This document shows, piece by piece, positions 35,474 to 44,149 of a DNA stretch of 64,000 bases. Positions within the stretch are counted from its first letter, which is position 1, and the number at the start of each line of letters is the position of its first letter. Source of the stretch: CAYTYZ01 sp964448465 (GTDB lineage: Bacteria > Patescibacteriota > Microgenomatia > UBA12405); contig CAYUVY010000002.1 in the NCBI GenBank assembly GCA_964448465.1, forward strand, positions 1 through 64,000. The letters are read 5' to 3'. The notes beneath the pieces are model-generated. The model did no database searches and was not told the DNA's origin. It worked only from the letters and a program-made list of their open reading frames with translations. The position numbers were made by a program, and so were the translations under genes.

Positions 35474-36217
35474 ATGAATATCAATCATTTATTAACTATC
35501 AAAAAGAAAACCTCTGGCCGCGACAACAAAGGTCATGTTTCCACTCGACATCACGGTGGCGAACACTTGCGCTACCTTCGTGCTGTGGATTGGAAACGCG
35601 ACAAAATAGATATGCAAGCTACGGTTGTTTCCCTGGATTACGATCCTAATCGCACTGCCAAATTAGCTTTAGTTCGCTACAAAGATGGCCAACTTCGCTA
35701 TATTTTAGCTACCGAGAACATGAAAGCTGGCGACACTATTTTATCTTCTGCTCAAACTCCCATCAAAGACGGCAATTGTCTACAACTTCGCTATATTCCC
35801 CTAGGTATGCCTATTCATGCTTTGGAATTTGTTCCAGGCAAAGGTGCCCAAATCATTAAATCCGCAGGATCAGCTGCAGTATTGCAAAGTTTAGATGGTG
35901 ATATTGCCACCGTCAAACTACCTTCCGGTGAAATCCGTATTTTTTCTGCCAATTGCCGAGCCACTATTGGCCAAGTAGGCAATGCCAATCACATGAACGT
36001 CAAATTAAAAAAAGCTGGTGACTCCCGTCATCGTGGAGTTCGTCCCACCGTTCGCGGTGTGGCCCAACACCCCAATGCTCATCCGCACGGTGGTGGTGAA
36101 GGTCGTTCATCCATTGGTATGAATCCCAAGACTCCTTGGGGTCGTCCTGCCATGGGTAAGAGAACCCGTAGTAAAAAGAAATCTAGTAATCGCTTAATTG
36201 TTTCGCGTAGAAAGTAA
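35474..36217 (+). CDS. rplB: Ribosomal protein L2, N-terminally short
   Basis: The 247-residue peptidyl-transferase-centre protein has KTSGRDNKGHVSTRHHGGEHLRYLRAVDWKRDK and the conserved VRPTVRGVAQHPNAHPHGGGEG. The family is usually about 275 residues: the first 30 or so (the KKYKPTSPGRR segment) are missing, and the protein opens at the LLAPLHKKGG-equivalent position. The ATG at 35474 is the first good start; the upstream frame lies inside rplW, so the shortening looks real. Confidence 0.94.
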   Translation: MNINHLLTIKKKTSGRDNKGHVSTRHHGGEHLRYLRAVDWKRDKIDMQATVVSLDYDPNRTAKLALVRYKDGQLRYILATENMKAGDTILSSAQTPIKDGNCLQLRYIPLGMPIHALEFVPGKGAQIIKSAGSAAVLQSLDGDIATVKLPSGEIRIFSANCRATIGQVGNANHMNVKLKKAGDSRHRGVRPTVRGVAQHPNAHPHGGGEGRSSIGMNPKTPWGRPAMGKRTRSKKKSSNRLIVSRRK

Positions 36218-36218
36218 T

Positions 36219-36488
36219 ATGTCCCGCAGCTCTAAAAAAGGTGCCTACATCGACGCCAATCTAATTAAAAAAGTCGCCAAGTATACTGGTCCCATCAAAA
36301 CTTGGGCCAGATCTTCTCAAATTCCACCTGAATTTGTAGGTAAAACTTTCTCCGTACACAACGGCAAAAAGTTTCTCGATGTCTTCGTCACCGAAGATAT
36401 GGTTGGACATCGTCTTGGTGAATTCTCTCCTACTCGAACCTTCAAAGGTCACGGACGCGTGGTTAAGCGTGTACTTGAAAAAACCTAA
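36219..36488 (+). CDS. rpsS: Ribosomal protein S19
   Basis: The 89-residue head protein shows MSRSSKKGAYID, IKTWARSSQIPPEFVGKTFSVHNGKKF and VGHRLGEFSPTRTFKGHG. The ATG at 36219 is 1 nt after the rplB stop; an in-frame TTG further upstream lies within rplB. Confidence 0.95.
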   Translation: MSRSSKKGAYIDANLIKKVAKYTGPIKTWARSSQIPPEFVGKTFSVHNGKKFLDVFVTEDMVGHRLGEFSPTRTFKGHGRVVKRVLEKT

Positions 36489-36494
36489 TCTACT

Positions 36495-36905
36495 ATGTCC
36501 AAAACTATTATTTTTCAAAATCCAAATATTCTTCTTTCTCCCCGCAAGTTGCGCCAAGCCGTGCAACCCTACATGGGTATGAATTTAAAGAAGGCTTTGG
36601 AACACGCCAAGCTTACCAACAACAAAACTGGTCGTATCCTGACCAAATCTATCAAAAATATCTTAGCCGATGCCAAACATAATCATAATATGGAACCTTC
36701 CACGCTAAAGTTTGATCAAATCCTTTGCAACGAAGGCCTCAAGTACAAACGTATGGACAAATCTCATGGCTCCAGGTTCAATCGTGGTATGATACTCAAG
36801 CGTCACAGCAAACTTTACATCAAAGTTGTCGGTGATGAGTTATTAAAAGCTTCTAAGCCTGAAGTCGTGGCTGAGAAGAAAGTTAAAGCTGTAAAAGCAA
36901 AATAA
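36495..36905 (+). CDS. rplV: Ribosomal protein L22
   Basis: The 136-residue tunnel-wall protein is divergent but recognisable from LSPRKLRQAVQPYMGMNLKKALEHAKLTNNKTG, then ILADAKHNHNMEP and the beta-hairpin region RFNRGMILKRHSKLYIKVV. A Lys/Val-rich tail extends the C-terminus. Confidence 0.88.
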   Translation: MSKTIIFQNPNILLSPRKLRQAVQPYMGMNLKKALEHAKLTNNKTGRILTKSIKNILADAKHNHNMEPSTLKFDQILCNEGLKYKRMDKSHGSRFNRGMILKRHSKLYIKVVGDELLKASKPEVVAEKKVKAVKAK

Positions 36906-36906
36906 T

Positions 36907-37551
36907 ATGGGTCAAAAAGTACATCCAGTTGGCTTTCGTCTTGCTAGAACCAAAACCGGTGTCAGCTGGCAGTCCTCCTGGTTTGCCAACAAGAAAAACT
37001 ATCCCGCTCTTTTGTTAGAGGATAAAAAAATCCGTGATGCCATTGAAAAGAAATTATCCGCAGCCGGTATCGTCCGAACAAAAATTGAACGCTTTAACAA
37101 ACGTCTAAAAATTACACTAATCGTTGCCCGACCTGGTTTAGTTATTGGCCGTGGTGGAAAAGAACTAGAAGTCTTAAAAAAGCTTCTGACCAAAATCTTA
37201 CCCAAGTCTACTGTCCAAAAACAATCCATCGATCTACAAGTGGAAGAATTTAAGTCAGTAGATCTTTCTGCCAAATTAATTGCCGAGAAAATTGCTTATC
37301 AAATTGCCAAACGTATGCCCTACCGACGTGTGGCTATCTCCGCCATGGAGCGCTCCATGAGTGCTGGGGCTTCGGGTGTAAAAATAATTATCTCTGGTCG
37401 TATCAATGGAGCAGAAATATCCCGTCGCGAAAAGTTTTTTCAAGGTATAGTCCCGCTAAGTACCCTAAAAGCCAATATTGATTATCACGAATGTCCTTCT
37501 CTGACCCGCTCAGGATATGTGGGTGTTAAAGTTTATGTCACTTTAGCCTAA
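36907..37551 (+). CDS. rpsC: Ribosomal protein S3
   Basis: The 214-residue mRNA-entry protein opens GQKVHPVGFRL, has the KH-type ARPGLVIGRGGKELEVLKK and the C-terminal RRVAISAMERSMSAGASGVKIIISGRINGAEISRRE. Only 1 nt separates it from rplV. Confidence 0.95.
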   Translation: MGQKVHPVGFRLARTKTGVSWQSSWFANKKNYPALLLEDKKIRDAIEKKLSAAGIVRTKIERFNKRLKITLIVARPGLVIGRGGKELEVLKKLLTKILPKSTVQKQSIDLQVEEFKSVDLSAKLIAEKIAYQIAKRMPYRRVAISAMERSMSAGASGVKIIISGRINGAEISRREKFFQGIVPLSTLKANIDYHECPSLTRSGYVGVKVYVTLA

Positions 37552-37552
37552 C

Positions 37553-37957
37553 ATGTTACAACCTAGCCGTACTAAATATCGAAAACAATTTCGCGGTAAA
37601 ATGGGTGGAACTTCCAAAGGTACTGCCGTCAGCTTTGGTGAATACGGCCTAAAAGCTACCACTTGTCATTGGTTAACTGCCAACCAAATCGAGTCGGCCC
37701 GCAAGGCCATTGCTCACTGTACTAAGCGTGCTGGTCGTATGTGGATCCGTGTCTTTCCCGACAAGCCTTTTACTCAAAAAGGTGGTGGCACCATGGGAGC
37801 CGGCAAGGGAGAAGTCAAAGGTTATGTGGCCGTAGTTCGTCCTGGCAAAGTCATGTTTGAATTAACCGGACTACCCGAAGCCGAAGCCAGAGAAGCCTTT
37901 CGCTTGGCCTCTGCCAAATTACCTGTCAAAACCATATTTGTTAAAAGACTCAATTAA
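37553..37957 (+). CDS. rplP: Ribosomal protein L16
   Basis: The 134-residue protein binds near the A-site tRNA. It shows MLQPSRTKYRKQFRG, TANQIESARKAIAHCTKRAGRMWIRVFPDKPFTQK and MGAGKGEVKGYVAVVRPGKVMFEL. Confidence 0.95.
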   Translation: MLQPSRTKYRKQFRGKMGGTSKGTAVSFGEYGLKATTCHWLTANQIESARKAIAHCTKRAGRMWIRVFPDKPFTQKGGGTMGAGKGEVKGYVAVVRPGKVMFELTGLPEAEAREAFRLASAKLPVKTIFVKRLN

Positions 37958-37966
37958 CCCCTGTTT

Positions 37967-38176
37967 ATGCTCAAAAAAACTGTTAAAATATCCCTTGCAG
38001 AAAAGACTACTAAAGAGTTACAAACTGAGCTGCAAAAACTCAGACACTTTTTAGTGGAATCCACTGTCAAGCATCACAGCCAAGGCTTGAAAGACAGTTC
38101 CGTCTTTAAAAAAAGTAAAGCGGAAATTGGTTATATTCATCTCTTGCTGTCCAAAATAAAACCTAATGCCAAGTAA
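37967..38176 (+). CDS. rpmC: Ribosomal protein L29
   Basis: The 69-residue helical hairpin protein near the exit tunnel is assigned from its length, its place between L16 and S17, and the TKELQTELQKLRHFLVE helix. Sequence identity to model L29 looks low. It overlaps rpsQ by 11 nt. Confidence 0.82.
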   Translation: MLKKTVKISLAEKTTKELQTELQKLRHFLVESTVKHHSQGLKDSSVFKKSKAEIGYIHLLLSKIKPNAK

Positions 38177-38423
38177 TACAAAAGTTACCGGAAAAGTCTT
38201 TGTCGGACAAGTTGTCTCTGACAAAATGACTAATACCATCGTCCTACAAATGGACTATGTTAGGCGTCATCCCATGTATAAAAAGCTGATCAAGCGCAAG
38301 AAAAAAATCTATGCTGAAAACAATTTAAAGGCCAAAGCAGGCGACACTGTCCGAGTTCAAGAATGTCGTCCTTTGTCCAAACTCAAACGCTTCACCACTT
38401 TAGAAATTCTTAAAACTGCCTAA
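38166..38423 (+). CDS. rpsQ: Ribosomal protein S17
   Basis: The 85-residue OB-fold protein shows GKVFVGQVVSDKMTNTIVLQMDYVRRHPMYKK, then GDTVRVQECRPLSKLKRF. It starts inside the end of rpmC. Confidence 0.94.
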   Translation: MPSNTKVTGKVFVGQVVSDKMTNTIVLQMDYVRRHPMYKKLIKRKKKIYAENNLKAKAGDTVRVQECRPLSKLKRFTTLEILKTA

Positions 38424-38426
38424 TTT

Positions 38427-38795
38427 ATGTTACAACTACGCTCCATCATCACTCCTGCCGACAACTCCGGAGCCAAGAGTGTTATGGTCATGCACGTCTA
38501 CCGCGGAGGCAATCATAAAATTGCTCGCGTTGGCGACACTGTTTTAGTGGTGGTCAAAGAAGCTACTCCTACTGGAACTGTTAAGGCAAAGGAAAAAGTC
38601 AAAGCCGTAATCGTTCGTACCAAAAAAGAAACTCGTCGTACTGATGGCAGCTACATCCGTTTTTCCGACAACGCCTGTGTTATTATCGATAACAACAACG
38701 AACCTCGTTCTACCCGTATCTTTGGACCCATTGCTCGTGAGATTAAAGATTTAGGCTTTAACAAGATCGCCTCCATGGCTCCCGAGGTCTACTAA
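38427..38795 (+). CDS. rplN: Ribosomal protein L14
   Basis: The 122-residue protein shows MLQLRSIITPADNSGAKSVMVMHV, VVKEATPTGTVKAKEKVKAVIVRTKKE and NEPRSTRIFGPIAREI. Its length is typical. Confidence 0.96.
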   Translation: MLQLRSIITPADNSGAKSVMVMHVYRGGNHKIARVGDTVLVVVKEATPTGTVKAKEKVKAVIVRTKKETRRTDGSYIRFSDNACVIIDNNNEPRSTRIFGPIAREIKDLGFNKIASMAPEVY

Positions 38796-38796
38796 T

Positions 38797-39129
38797 ATGA
38801 AACTAATAAAAGGCGATCTGGTCCTCATACTATCTGGAAAAGACAAAAGTAAAAAAGGTAAAATCCTTGCAGTTTTTCCTAAAAAAGGCAAAGTCGTGGT
38901 CGAAGGAGTGAACATGCTCAAGCGACACCTTAAAAGTCGACAAGGTCAAACCGGCGGTATTATTTCCAAAGAATATCCTGTTTCAGTTAGCAAATGTATG
39001 CTGATCAATCCTGAAACCAATAAGCCTACTCGTGTTGGTTATCAAATCGACAAAGGTGGCCACAAGTATCGTTTAGCCAAAGATAGCGGTAAAATGCTTA
39101 CAAGTACTCCTGCCGTTAAAGTCAAATAA
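38797..39129 (+). CDS. rplX: Ribosomal protein L24
   Basis: The 110-residue KOW-domain protein starts assembly of the large subunit. It shows LIKGDLVLILSGKDKSKKGKILAVFPKKGKVVVEGVNMLKRH and a normal C-terminal part (SKCMLINPETNKPTRVGYQ). Confidence 0.94.
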   Translation: MKLIKGDLVLILSGKDKSKKGKILAVFPKKGKVVVEGVNMLKRHLKSRQGQTGGIISKEYPVSVSKCMLINPETNKPTRVGYQIDKGGHKYRLAKDSGKMLTSTPAVKVK

Positions 39130-39131
39130 TT

Positions 39132-39665
39132 ATGTTAAACCAAACCTATCTCTCCAAAATCATACCCGAACTCCAAAAAGAGTTAAAAGTGAATACTCAC
39201 GCTGTACCTAGACTTTCTAAGGTTGTTTTAAACTATCGTGTCAAAGATGCTCGTGAAAGCCAAGAGTCTTTAAATGCTGCCATCGTTGAGCTAACTGCTA
39301 TTGCTGGCCAAAAGCCTACTGTTACCAAGGCAAAGAAAGCCGATGCTACCTTCAAACTTCGTCAAAATGACCCTCTAGCCCTCAAGGTTACTCTCCGTGG
39401 GCAACGCATGGTCGATTTTTTGGAGAAATTCTTTAACCTCGTCCTCCCTCGCCTACGTGACTTTCGTGGCATTAGCCCCACCTCCTTTGACCAAAAAGGT
39501 AGCTACAATATGACCATTAAAGATCAAACCTATTTTCCAGAAATCGATTTAAACAAAATAAACAAAATTCGACCACTGCAAATTACTATCGTTACCTCTG
39601 CTACTACCCAAAAAGAGGCAAAAATGTTATTATCCGCCCTGGGAGCAAAATTTCTTGAACCCTAA
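39132..39665 (+). CDS. rplE: Ribosomal protein L5
   Basis: The 177-residue 5S rRNA-binding protein shows VPRLSKVVLNYRVKDA, AGQKPTVTKAKKADATFKLRQNDPLALKVTLRG and FRGISPTSFDQKGSYNMTIKDQTYFPEID. Confidence 0.95.
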   Translation: MLNQTYLSKIIPELQKELKVNTHAVPRLSKVVLNYRVKDARESQESLNAAIVELTAIAGQKPTVTKAKKADATFKLRQNDPLALKVTLRGQRMVDFLEKFFNLVLPRLRDFRGISPTSFDQKGSYNMTIKDQTYFPEIDLNKINKIRPLQITIVTSATTQKEAKMLLSALGAKFLEP

Positions 39666-39667
39666 AT

Positions 39668-39853
39668 ATGGCAACTACAGCAAAAGAGGTCCGCGAGGCC
39701 AAAAAATTAAAATATAGTAATCGACATCGTAACCGCTGTCAACTTTGTGGTCGACCCCGTGGTTTTATTCGTTTATTTGGCATTTGCAGGTTGTGTTTTC
39801 GCAAATTAGCCCATACCGGTCAACTTCCCGGAGTTAGAAAGTCTAGTTGGTAA
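39668..39853 (+). CDS. rpsN: Ribosomal protein S14, zinc type
   Basis: The 61-residue short form has the two CxxC knuckles (CQLCGRPRG and CRLCFRKLAHTGQLPGVRKSSW), so it binds zinc, like type Z S14 of many Gram-positive bacteria. Confidence 0.95.
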   Translation: MATTAKEVREAKKLKYSNRHRNRCQLCGRPRGFIRLFGICRLCFRKLAHTGQLPGVRKSSW

Positions 39854-39854
39854 T

Positions 39855-40250
39855 ATGATTTCCTCACCCGTACTCGATCTACTTATACGTCTTAAAAATG
39901 CCAATAAGTCTGGTAAAAAGACAGTTTTAGCTCCTTTTTCAAAGTTCAAAGAAGAAGTATGCTTACTTTTACAAAAAGCCAAGTACATTCAATCTTTTGA
40001 GGTGGTTAAGGCAGACAACAAATCCGATCTAAAAGTTCAATTAGCCTACGAAGACAATCGTGAACCTAAAATTAACAGTATTAATGTTTTCTCCAGACCA
40101 GGTCGACGTATTTATATGCGTGCTGATGGTCTACCTTGGGGTCAAACTCCGCATTCTTTAGTTATTATTTCCACCCCCAGTGGCTTGCGCTCTCAAAAAC
40201 AAGCTCACAAAGAAAACTTGGGTGGCGAAATTATTGCCGAAGTTTTTTAA
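39855..40250 (+). CDS. rpsH: Ribosomal protein S8
   Basis: The 131-residue 16S rRNA central-domain protein shows SSPVLDLLIRLKNANKSGKKTVLAPFSKFKEEV and the C-terminal half with VFSRPGRRIYMRADGLP, then LVIISTPSGLRSQKQAHKENLGGEIIAEVF. Some C-terminal motif positions differ from E. coli. Confidence 0.92.
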   Translation: MISSPVLDLLIRLKNANKSGKKTVLAPFSKFKEEVCLLLQKAKYIQSFEVVKADNKSDLKVQLAYEDNREPKINSINVFSRPGRRIYMRADGLPWGQTPHSLVIISTPSGLRSQKQAHKENLGGEIIAEVF

Positions 40251-40253
40251 ACT

Positions 40254-40799
40254 ATGTCCAAAATAGGCAACCAGCCAATTACCATTCCAGCCGACTATAA
40301 AGTCACCATCGCTCCTGGCAAAACCGTTGTAGTCTCACCCAAAGCAGAACTTTCTGTTTTACACACTACCTTTATACAAGTCAAACAAGAGGGAGATCAA
40401 TTAATTATCAGTCGTAGTTCTGAATCTAAGCCTGTTAAGGCTGAACACGGTGCAATTCGAGCTCAAATTCAAAATATAGTTACCGGCTTAACTACTCCTT
40501 GGTCCAAAACCATGGAAATCCGCGGTACGGGCTACAAATTTGCTCTAGCAGGCGACAAGTTGACCATTTTAGCCGGTTTTATCCATCCGGTAATTTTCAC
40601 TGCTCCAGCCGGTATCACTTTTTCCGTTCCCGATGAATCCAAATTAACTATCTCTGGTGCTGACAAAATTTTAGTTGGCCAAATTGCTAGTAACGTGCGC
40701 AAAGTCCGTAAACCCGAACCTTACAAGGGTAAAGGTATTCGTTATATCGATGAATTTATTAAGTTAAAGCCAGGCAAGGCTGCCGCCAAAACTGCCTAA
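40254..40799 (+). CDS. rplF: Ribosomal protein L6
   Basis: The 181-residue protein near the factor-binding site shows SKIGNQPITIPADYKVTI, GTGYKFAL and the C-terminal VGQIASNVRKVRKPEPYKGKGIRYIDE. Confidence 0.95.
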   Translation: MSKIGNQPITIPADYKVTIAPGKTVVVSPKAELSVLHTTFIQVKQEGDQLIISRSSESKPVKAEHGAIRAQIQNIVTGLTTPWSKTMEIRGTGYKFALAGDKLTILAGFIHPVIFTAPAGITFSVPDESKLTISGADKILVGQIASNVRKVRKPEPYKGKGIRYIDEFIKLKPGKAAAKTA

Positions 40800-40801
40800 A
40801 T

Positions 40802-41149
40802 ATGATCCAACATAACGCCAAAATCCGACGTCTACTTCGCACACGCAAGCATCTTGCTATCAACAAAGCTATGCCTCGACTTTCTGTCTTGCGCACTAAT
40901 CAACATATCTGGACTCAAATTATTGATGACAATAAGGGAAAAACACTCTTGTCTTGTTCTTCCAAGAGTCTCAAACCCAAGGAAAAATTAAACAAATTGC
41001 AAATGGCCAAACTAGTTGGCAAAAGTCTTGCCGTTTTAGCTTTAAAAAAGAAAATTTTACATGTTCGTTTCGATCGTGGACATTATCGTTACCACGGTCG
41101 AGTCAAAGCTTTAGCCGATTCCGCCAGGGAAGCCGGACTCAAATTTTAA
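40802..41149 (+). CDS. rplR: Ribosomal protein L18
   Basis: The 115-residue 5S rRNA-binding protein shows RRLLRTRKHLAINKAMPRLSVLRTNQHIWTQIIDD and the C-terminal FDRGHYRYHGRVKALADSAREAGLKF. Confidence 0.94.
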   Translation: MIQHNAKIRRLLRTRKHLAINKAMPRLSVLRTNQHIWTQIIDDNKGKTLLSCSSKSLKPKEKLNKLQMAKLVGKSLAVLALKKKILHVRFDRGHYRYHGRVKALADSAREAGLKF

Positions 41150-41152
41150 ACT

Positions 41153-41638
41153 ATGCAAATCACCAACCAACGTTCCACTGAAAACACTACTTTACAATCT
41201 ATGGGCAAGGTCCAGGAATTTAAAGAAAAAGTGATCGAAGTTACCAAAGTTTCCAAATCTACCAAGGGTGGTAAGCAAATGGCTTTTACTGCTCTGGTGG
41301 TGGTTGGCGATGGCAACGGCAAAGTGGGTATTGGTTTAGGTAAGGCTAAAAATGTGGCCGATGCAATCAGTAAGGGAACCAATCGTGCCAAGCGTAGTAT
41401 GTTCCCTATCCAAATCAAAAACTCCACGATTCCGCATTCTATTACTTATAAATTTAAGTCCGCTAGGGTTTTGTTACGACCAGGCAAGGCTGGAGGTGGT
41501 ATCATTGCCGGTGGAGCAGTTCGCGCCATTGCCGAAGCTGCCGGTATCAAAGACATTGTTAGTAAAATCTTTGGATCTCGCAATAAATCCTTAAATGTTT
41601 GGGCAACTTTCCAAGCTCTACAAAAATTAAAAGCCTAA
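41153..41638 (+). CDS. rpsE: Ribosomal protein S5
   Basis: The 161-residue protein shows FKEKVIEVTKVSKSTKGGKQMAFTALVVVGDGNGKVGIGLGKAKNVADAI and PGKAGGGIIAGGAVRAIAEAAGIKDIVSK. It is followed directly by rplO with 1 nt between, so rpmD (L30), which normally lies here, is absent, as in CPR bacteria generally. Confidence 0.95.
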   Translation: MQITNQRSTENTTLQSMGKVQEFKEKVIEVTKVSKSTKGGKQMAFTALVVVGDGNGKVGIGLGKAKNVADAISKGTNRAKRSMFPIQIKNSTIPHSITYKFKSARVLLRPGKAGGGIIAGGAVRAIAEAAGIKDIVSKIFGSRNKSLNVWATFQALQKLKA

Positions 41639-41639
41639 T

Positions 41640-42077
41640 ATGAATCTCTTAAGTACACTTTCAACTACAGTTAGCAAAGGTGCCAAGCGACGTGGTCGTG
41701 GTTACGGCAGTGGTCGCGGTGGTCATACTTCCGGTCGCGGTGGTAAAGGTGACAAAGCTCGTGGCAAAGTTAAACTAACCGAAGATGGTAGTAAAATCAA
41801 AAAATCTTGGATTCAACGTTTACCCAAACTTCGAGGTAAAACCAAAAACAAAACCGTCCAAAATAAAATCACCGTTTCTCTATCTCAACTTTCCAAATGG
41901 TTCAAAAAAGGTCAAGTGGTTAGTGTCGATTCTCTAAATAAAAAACTAGGTCAGTTTGCTCAATATAAAGTAGTAGCTACTGGTAAATTAACTCACGCTT
42001 TAACTTTCAAAGGTCTAAAGGTCTCTTCAGTTGCCGTTTCTCAAGTTGAAGCAGCAGGTGGTAAGATAGAGGCATGA
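41640..42077 (+). CDS. rplO: Ribosomal protein L15
   Basis: The 145-residue protein opens with the Gly/Arg-rich KGAKRRGRGYGSGRGGHTSGRGGKGDKARG, then has the globular C-terminal part. Its stop overlaps the secY start (ATGA, 42074-42077). Confidence 0.94.
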   Translation: MNLLSTLSTTVSKGAKRRGRGYGSGRGGHTSGRGGKGDKARGKVKLTEDGSKIKKSWIQRLPKLRGKTKNKTVQNKITVSLSQLSKWFKKGQVVSVDSLNKKLGQFAQYKVVATGKLTHALTFKGLKVSSVAVSQVEAAGGKIEA

Positions 42078-43354
42078 ATCGCTACACCAAACTTCTAACT
42101 CTTTACGCAGAAAGTCTCAAAACTCCACAGGTTCGCAACAAAATTCTTACCACAGTCTTAATCTTATTCGTCTTCCGACTAGTAGCCCATATTCCTGTTC
42201 CAGGCGTAAACACTTCCCTACTTCAACAGTTTTTTGCCCAAAACCAAGTTTTGTCTTTATTAAACATCTTCTCCGGTGGAACCCTAGCCAACTTGTCTAT
42301 AGCCGCCCTCGGTCTTTCCCCTTACATCCAAGCTTCCGTAATCATTCAGCTTCTTACCATGCTTTACAAACCGCTCGAGGAGTTACGTAAAGAAGGGGAG
42401 TATGGTCAACAAAAAATCAACCAATATACCCGCTTGCTTACTATTCCAGTGGGCCTGGTTGGTGCCTTTGGTATGTATGGAATTTTACGTTCCCAAAATA
42501 TCTTGCCAGTTTTAGAACCATTTCAACTGTTAACTCTAATTTTAAGTATGGTGGCTGGCACTATGGTCTTATTGCTTTTGGCCGAACTAATCAATAATTA
42601 TGGTGTGGGCGACGGTACTTCGATTCTCATTTTTGCCGGTATCGTGGCTTCAATACCTGTTTCTTTTGCCTCCACATTGTCACTCGGTGGTCTAGCCTCC
42701 GCTCAGGCCAGTACCAATATCATTGTCTTTTTGCTCATGGCCATGGTCTTAATCGGCTCCATCGTTTTTGTCGAAGAAGCAGTTTTGCGTGTGCCCATTC
42801 ACTACGCTACCCGTGGCCAAAAAACCTATTTACCTCTCAAAATTAATGCCGCCGGAGTCATGCCTATTATCTTTGCAGTCTCTCTGGCCACCGGCCCTTC
42901 TTTATTAGGACAATATCTCAGTCAACTGTCCAATCCCTCTTTGTTAAAAATCGGTCAATTTCTTAGTCAAAACTTTCATACCGGTTCCGTGGTCTACATG
43001 GCCACCTACTTTTTACTAGTCGTCGTTTTTACTTTTTCCTACATGAGCATAGTATTCAAGCCCAAAGAAGTCGCCGAAGAACTTAGAAAACAAGGTGGCT
43101 TTATTCCTGGTATTCGCCCCGGCCTAGCTACTCAAGCTAGACTAGAATATCTGACCAACCGTATTTTGCTTTTAGGTGCTTTGTTTTTGGGTACCGTAGC
43201 TATTTTGCCCACTCTCACCCAAATGGTTACCGGCGTTTCTTCTTTAACCATTGGTGGAACCAGTGTTTTAATCGGCGTTTCGGTAATTATCAAGTTAACC
43301 AATAAAATCGAAAACGTAGTGCAAATGTATCGCTACGAAAAGTTAACTTACTAA
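42074..43354 (+). CDS. secY: Protein translocase subunit SecY
   Basis: The 426-residue protein forms the ten-span channel of the Sec translocon. It shows FRLVAHIPVPGVN, NIFSGGTLANLSIAALGLSPYIQASVIIQLL (plug and second span) and the cytoplasmic loop PKEVAEELRKQGGFIPGIRPG. Coupled to rplO by a 4-nt overlap and followed by adk 2 nt later. Confidence 0.96.
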   Translation: MNRYTKLLTLYAESLKTPQVRNKILTTVLILFVFRLVAHIPVPGVNTSLLQQFFAQNQVLSLLNIFSGGTLANLSIAALGLSPYIQASVIIQLLTMLYKPLEELRKEGEYGQQKINQYTRLLTIPVGLVGAFGMYGILRSQNILPVLEPFQLLTLILSMVAGTMVLLLLAELINNYGVGDGTSILIFAGIVASIPVSFASTLSLGGLASAQASTNIIVFLLMAMVLIGSIVFVEEAVLRVPIHYATRGQKTYLPLKINAAGVMPIIFAVSLATGPSLLGQYLSQLSNPSLLKIGQFLSQNFHTGSVVYMATYFLLVVVFTFSYMSIVFKPKEVAEELRKQGGFIPGIRPGLATQARLEYLTNRILLLGALFLGTVAILPTLTQMVTGVSSLTIGGTSVLIGVSVIIKLTNKIENVVQMYRYEKLTY

Positions 43355-43356
43355 AG

Positions 43357-43950
43357 ATGAATATTGCCATTATTGGTCCCTCGGGTTGTGGAAAAAGTAC
43401 TCAGGCCAAAATGTTGGCCAAAGAGTTTAATCTCTCCCATTTTTCCATTGGTGGCTTAATTCGCCAAGAAATGGAAGACAACACCGCTTTGGGCCAAGAA
43501 CTCAAGTCTTATGTGCAACAAGGGACTTGGGCTCCCGATAATCTAGTCATGCCAGTAGTCGAAAAAGCCCTATCCTCAGTTAATTTTACTAATTTTATTG
43601 TCGATGGTTTTCCCCGCTTAGTCACCCAAGGCCAACTTTTAGATGAACTTTTAGCCACACATGGACAAAAACTTGATGCCATAGTTCACCTTGATATTAC
43701 CTTTGCCGAAATTATGGCCCGCCGCCAAGCCGAAATCATCATGAATCGCACTCAATTTTCCGACGCCAACCGTATCGACGAGACTCCCCAAGCCATAGCC
43801 CAGCGTCAACAGTCCTACGATGATTCGATCAGTCCAATTTTGGAATATTATCAAAGTCAACAGCGACTTGTTCGCACCGATGCTACTGCTACTATAAAAG
43901 TTATTTTTTATCATTTAAAACAAAGTCTTTCCAACTATGGCCAAAACTGA
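43357..43950 (+). CDS. adk: Adenylate kinase, short-LID form
   Basis: The 197-residue enzyme interconverts ATP, ADP and AMP. The P-loop is GPSGCGKST, the AMP-binding part has FSIGGLIRQEM and VDGFPRLVTQGQLLDE. The LID is short and without the four zinc Cys (RRQAEIIMNRTQFSDANRIDETPQAI), and the catalytic Arg pair is partly replaced. It overlaps infA by 14 nt. Position between secY and infA is classical. Confidence 0.9.
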   Translation: MNIAIIGPSGCGKSTQAKMLAKEFNLSHFSIGGLIRQEMEDNTALGQELKSYVQQGTWAPDNLVMPVVEKALSSVNFTNFIVDGFPRLVTQGQLLDELLATHGQKLDAIVHLDITFAEIMARRQAEIIMNRTQFSDANRIDETPQAIAQRQQSYDDSISPILEYYQSQQRLVRTDATATIKVIFYHLKQSLSNYGQN

Positions 43951-44149
43951 TGTTCAAGTCCACGGAGTCGTTACCGAAGCTCTCCCTGGCACCATGTTCC
44001 GAGTTATTTTAGACGATGGTACTCCCATCCTGGCTCATATCGCCGGCAAATTGCGTGTCAATCACATCAAAATTATGGCAGGTGATAAAGTCAAACTAGT
44101 CATCAGTCCTGATGGTGACAAGGGTCGCATCGTCTTTAGAGAAAACTAA
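43937..44149 (+). CDS. infA: Translation initiation factor IF-1
   Basis: The 70-residue OB-fold factor shows VHGVVTEALPGTMFRVILDDG, LAHIAGKLRVNHIKIMAGDKVKLVISP and the end GRIVFREN. It ends the plus-strand run; the operon resumes only at rpmJ 46074, after a block of minus-strand genes. Confidence 0.94.
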   Translation: MAKTDVQVHGVVTEALPGTMFRVILDDGTPILAHIAGKLRVNHIKIMAGDKVKLVISPDGDKGRIVFREN

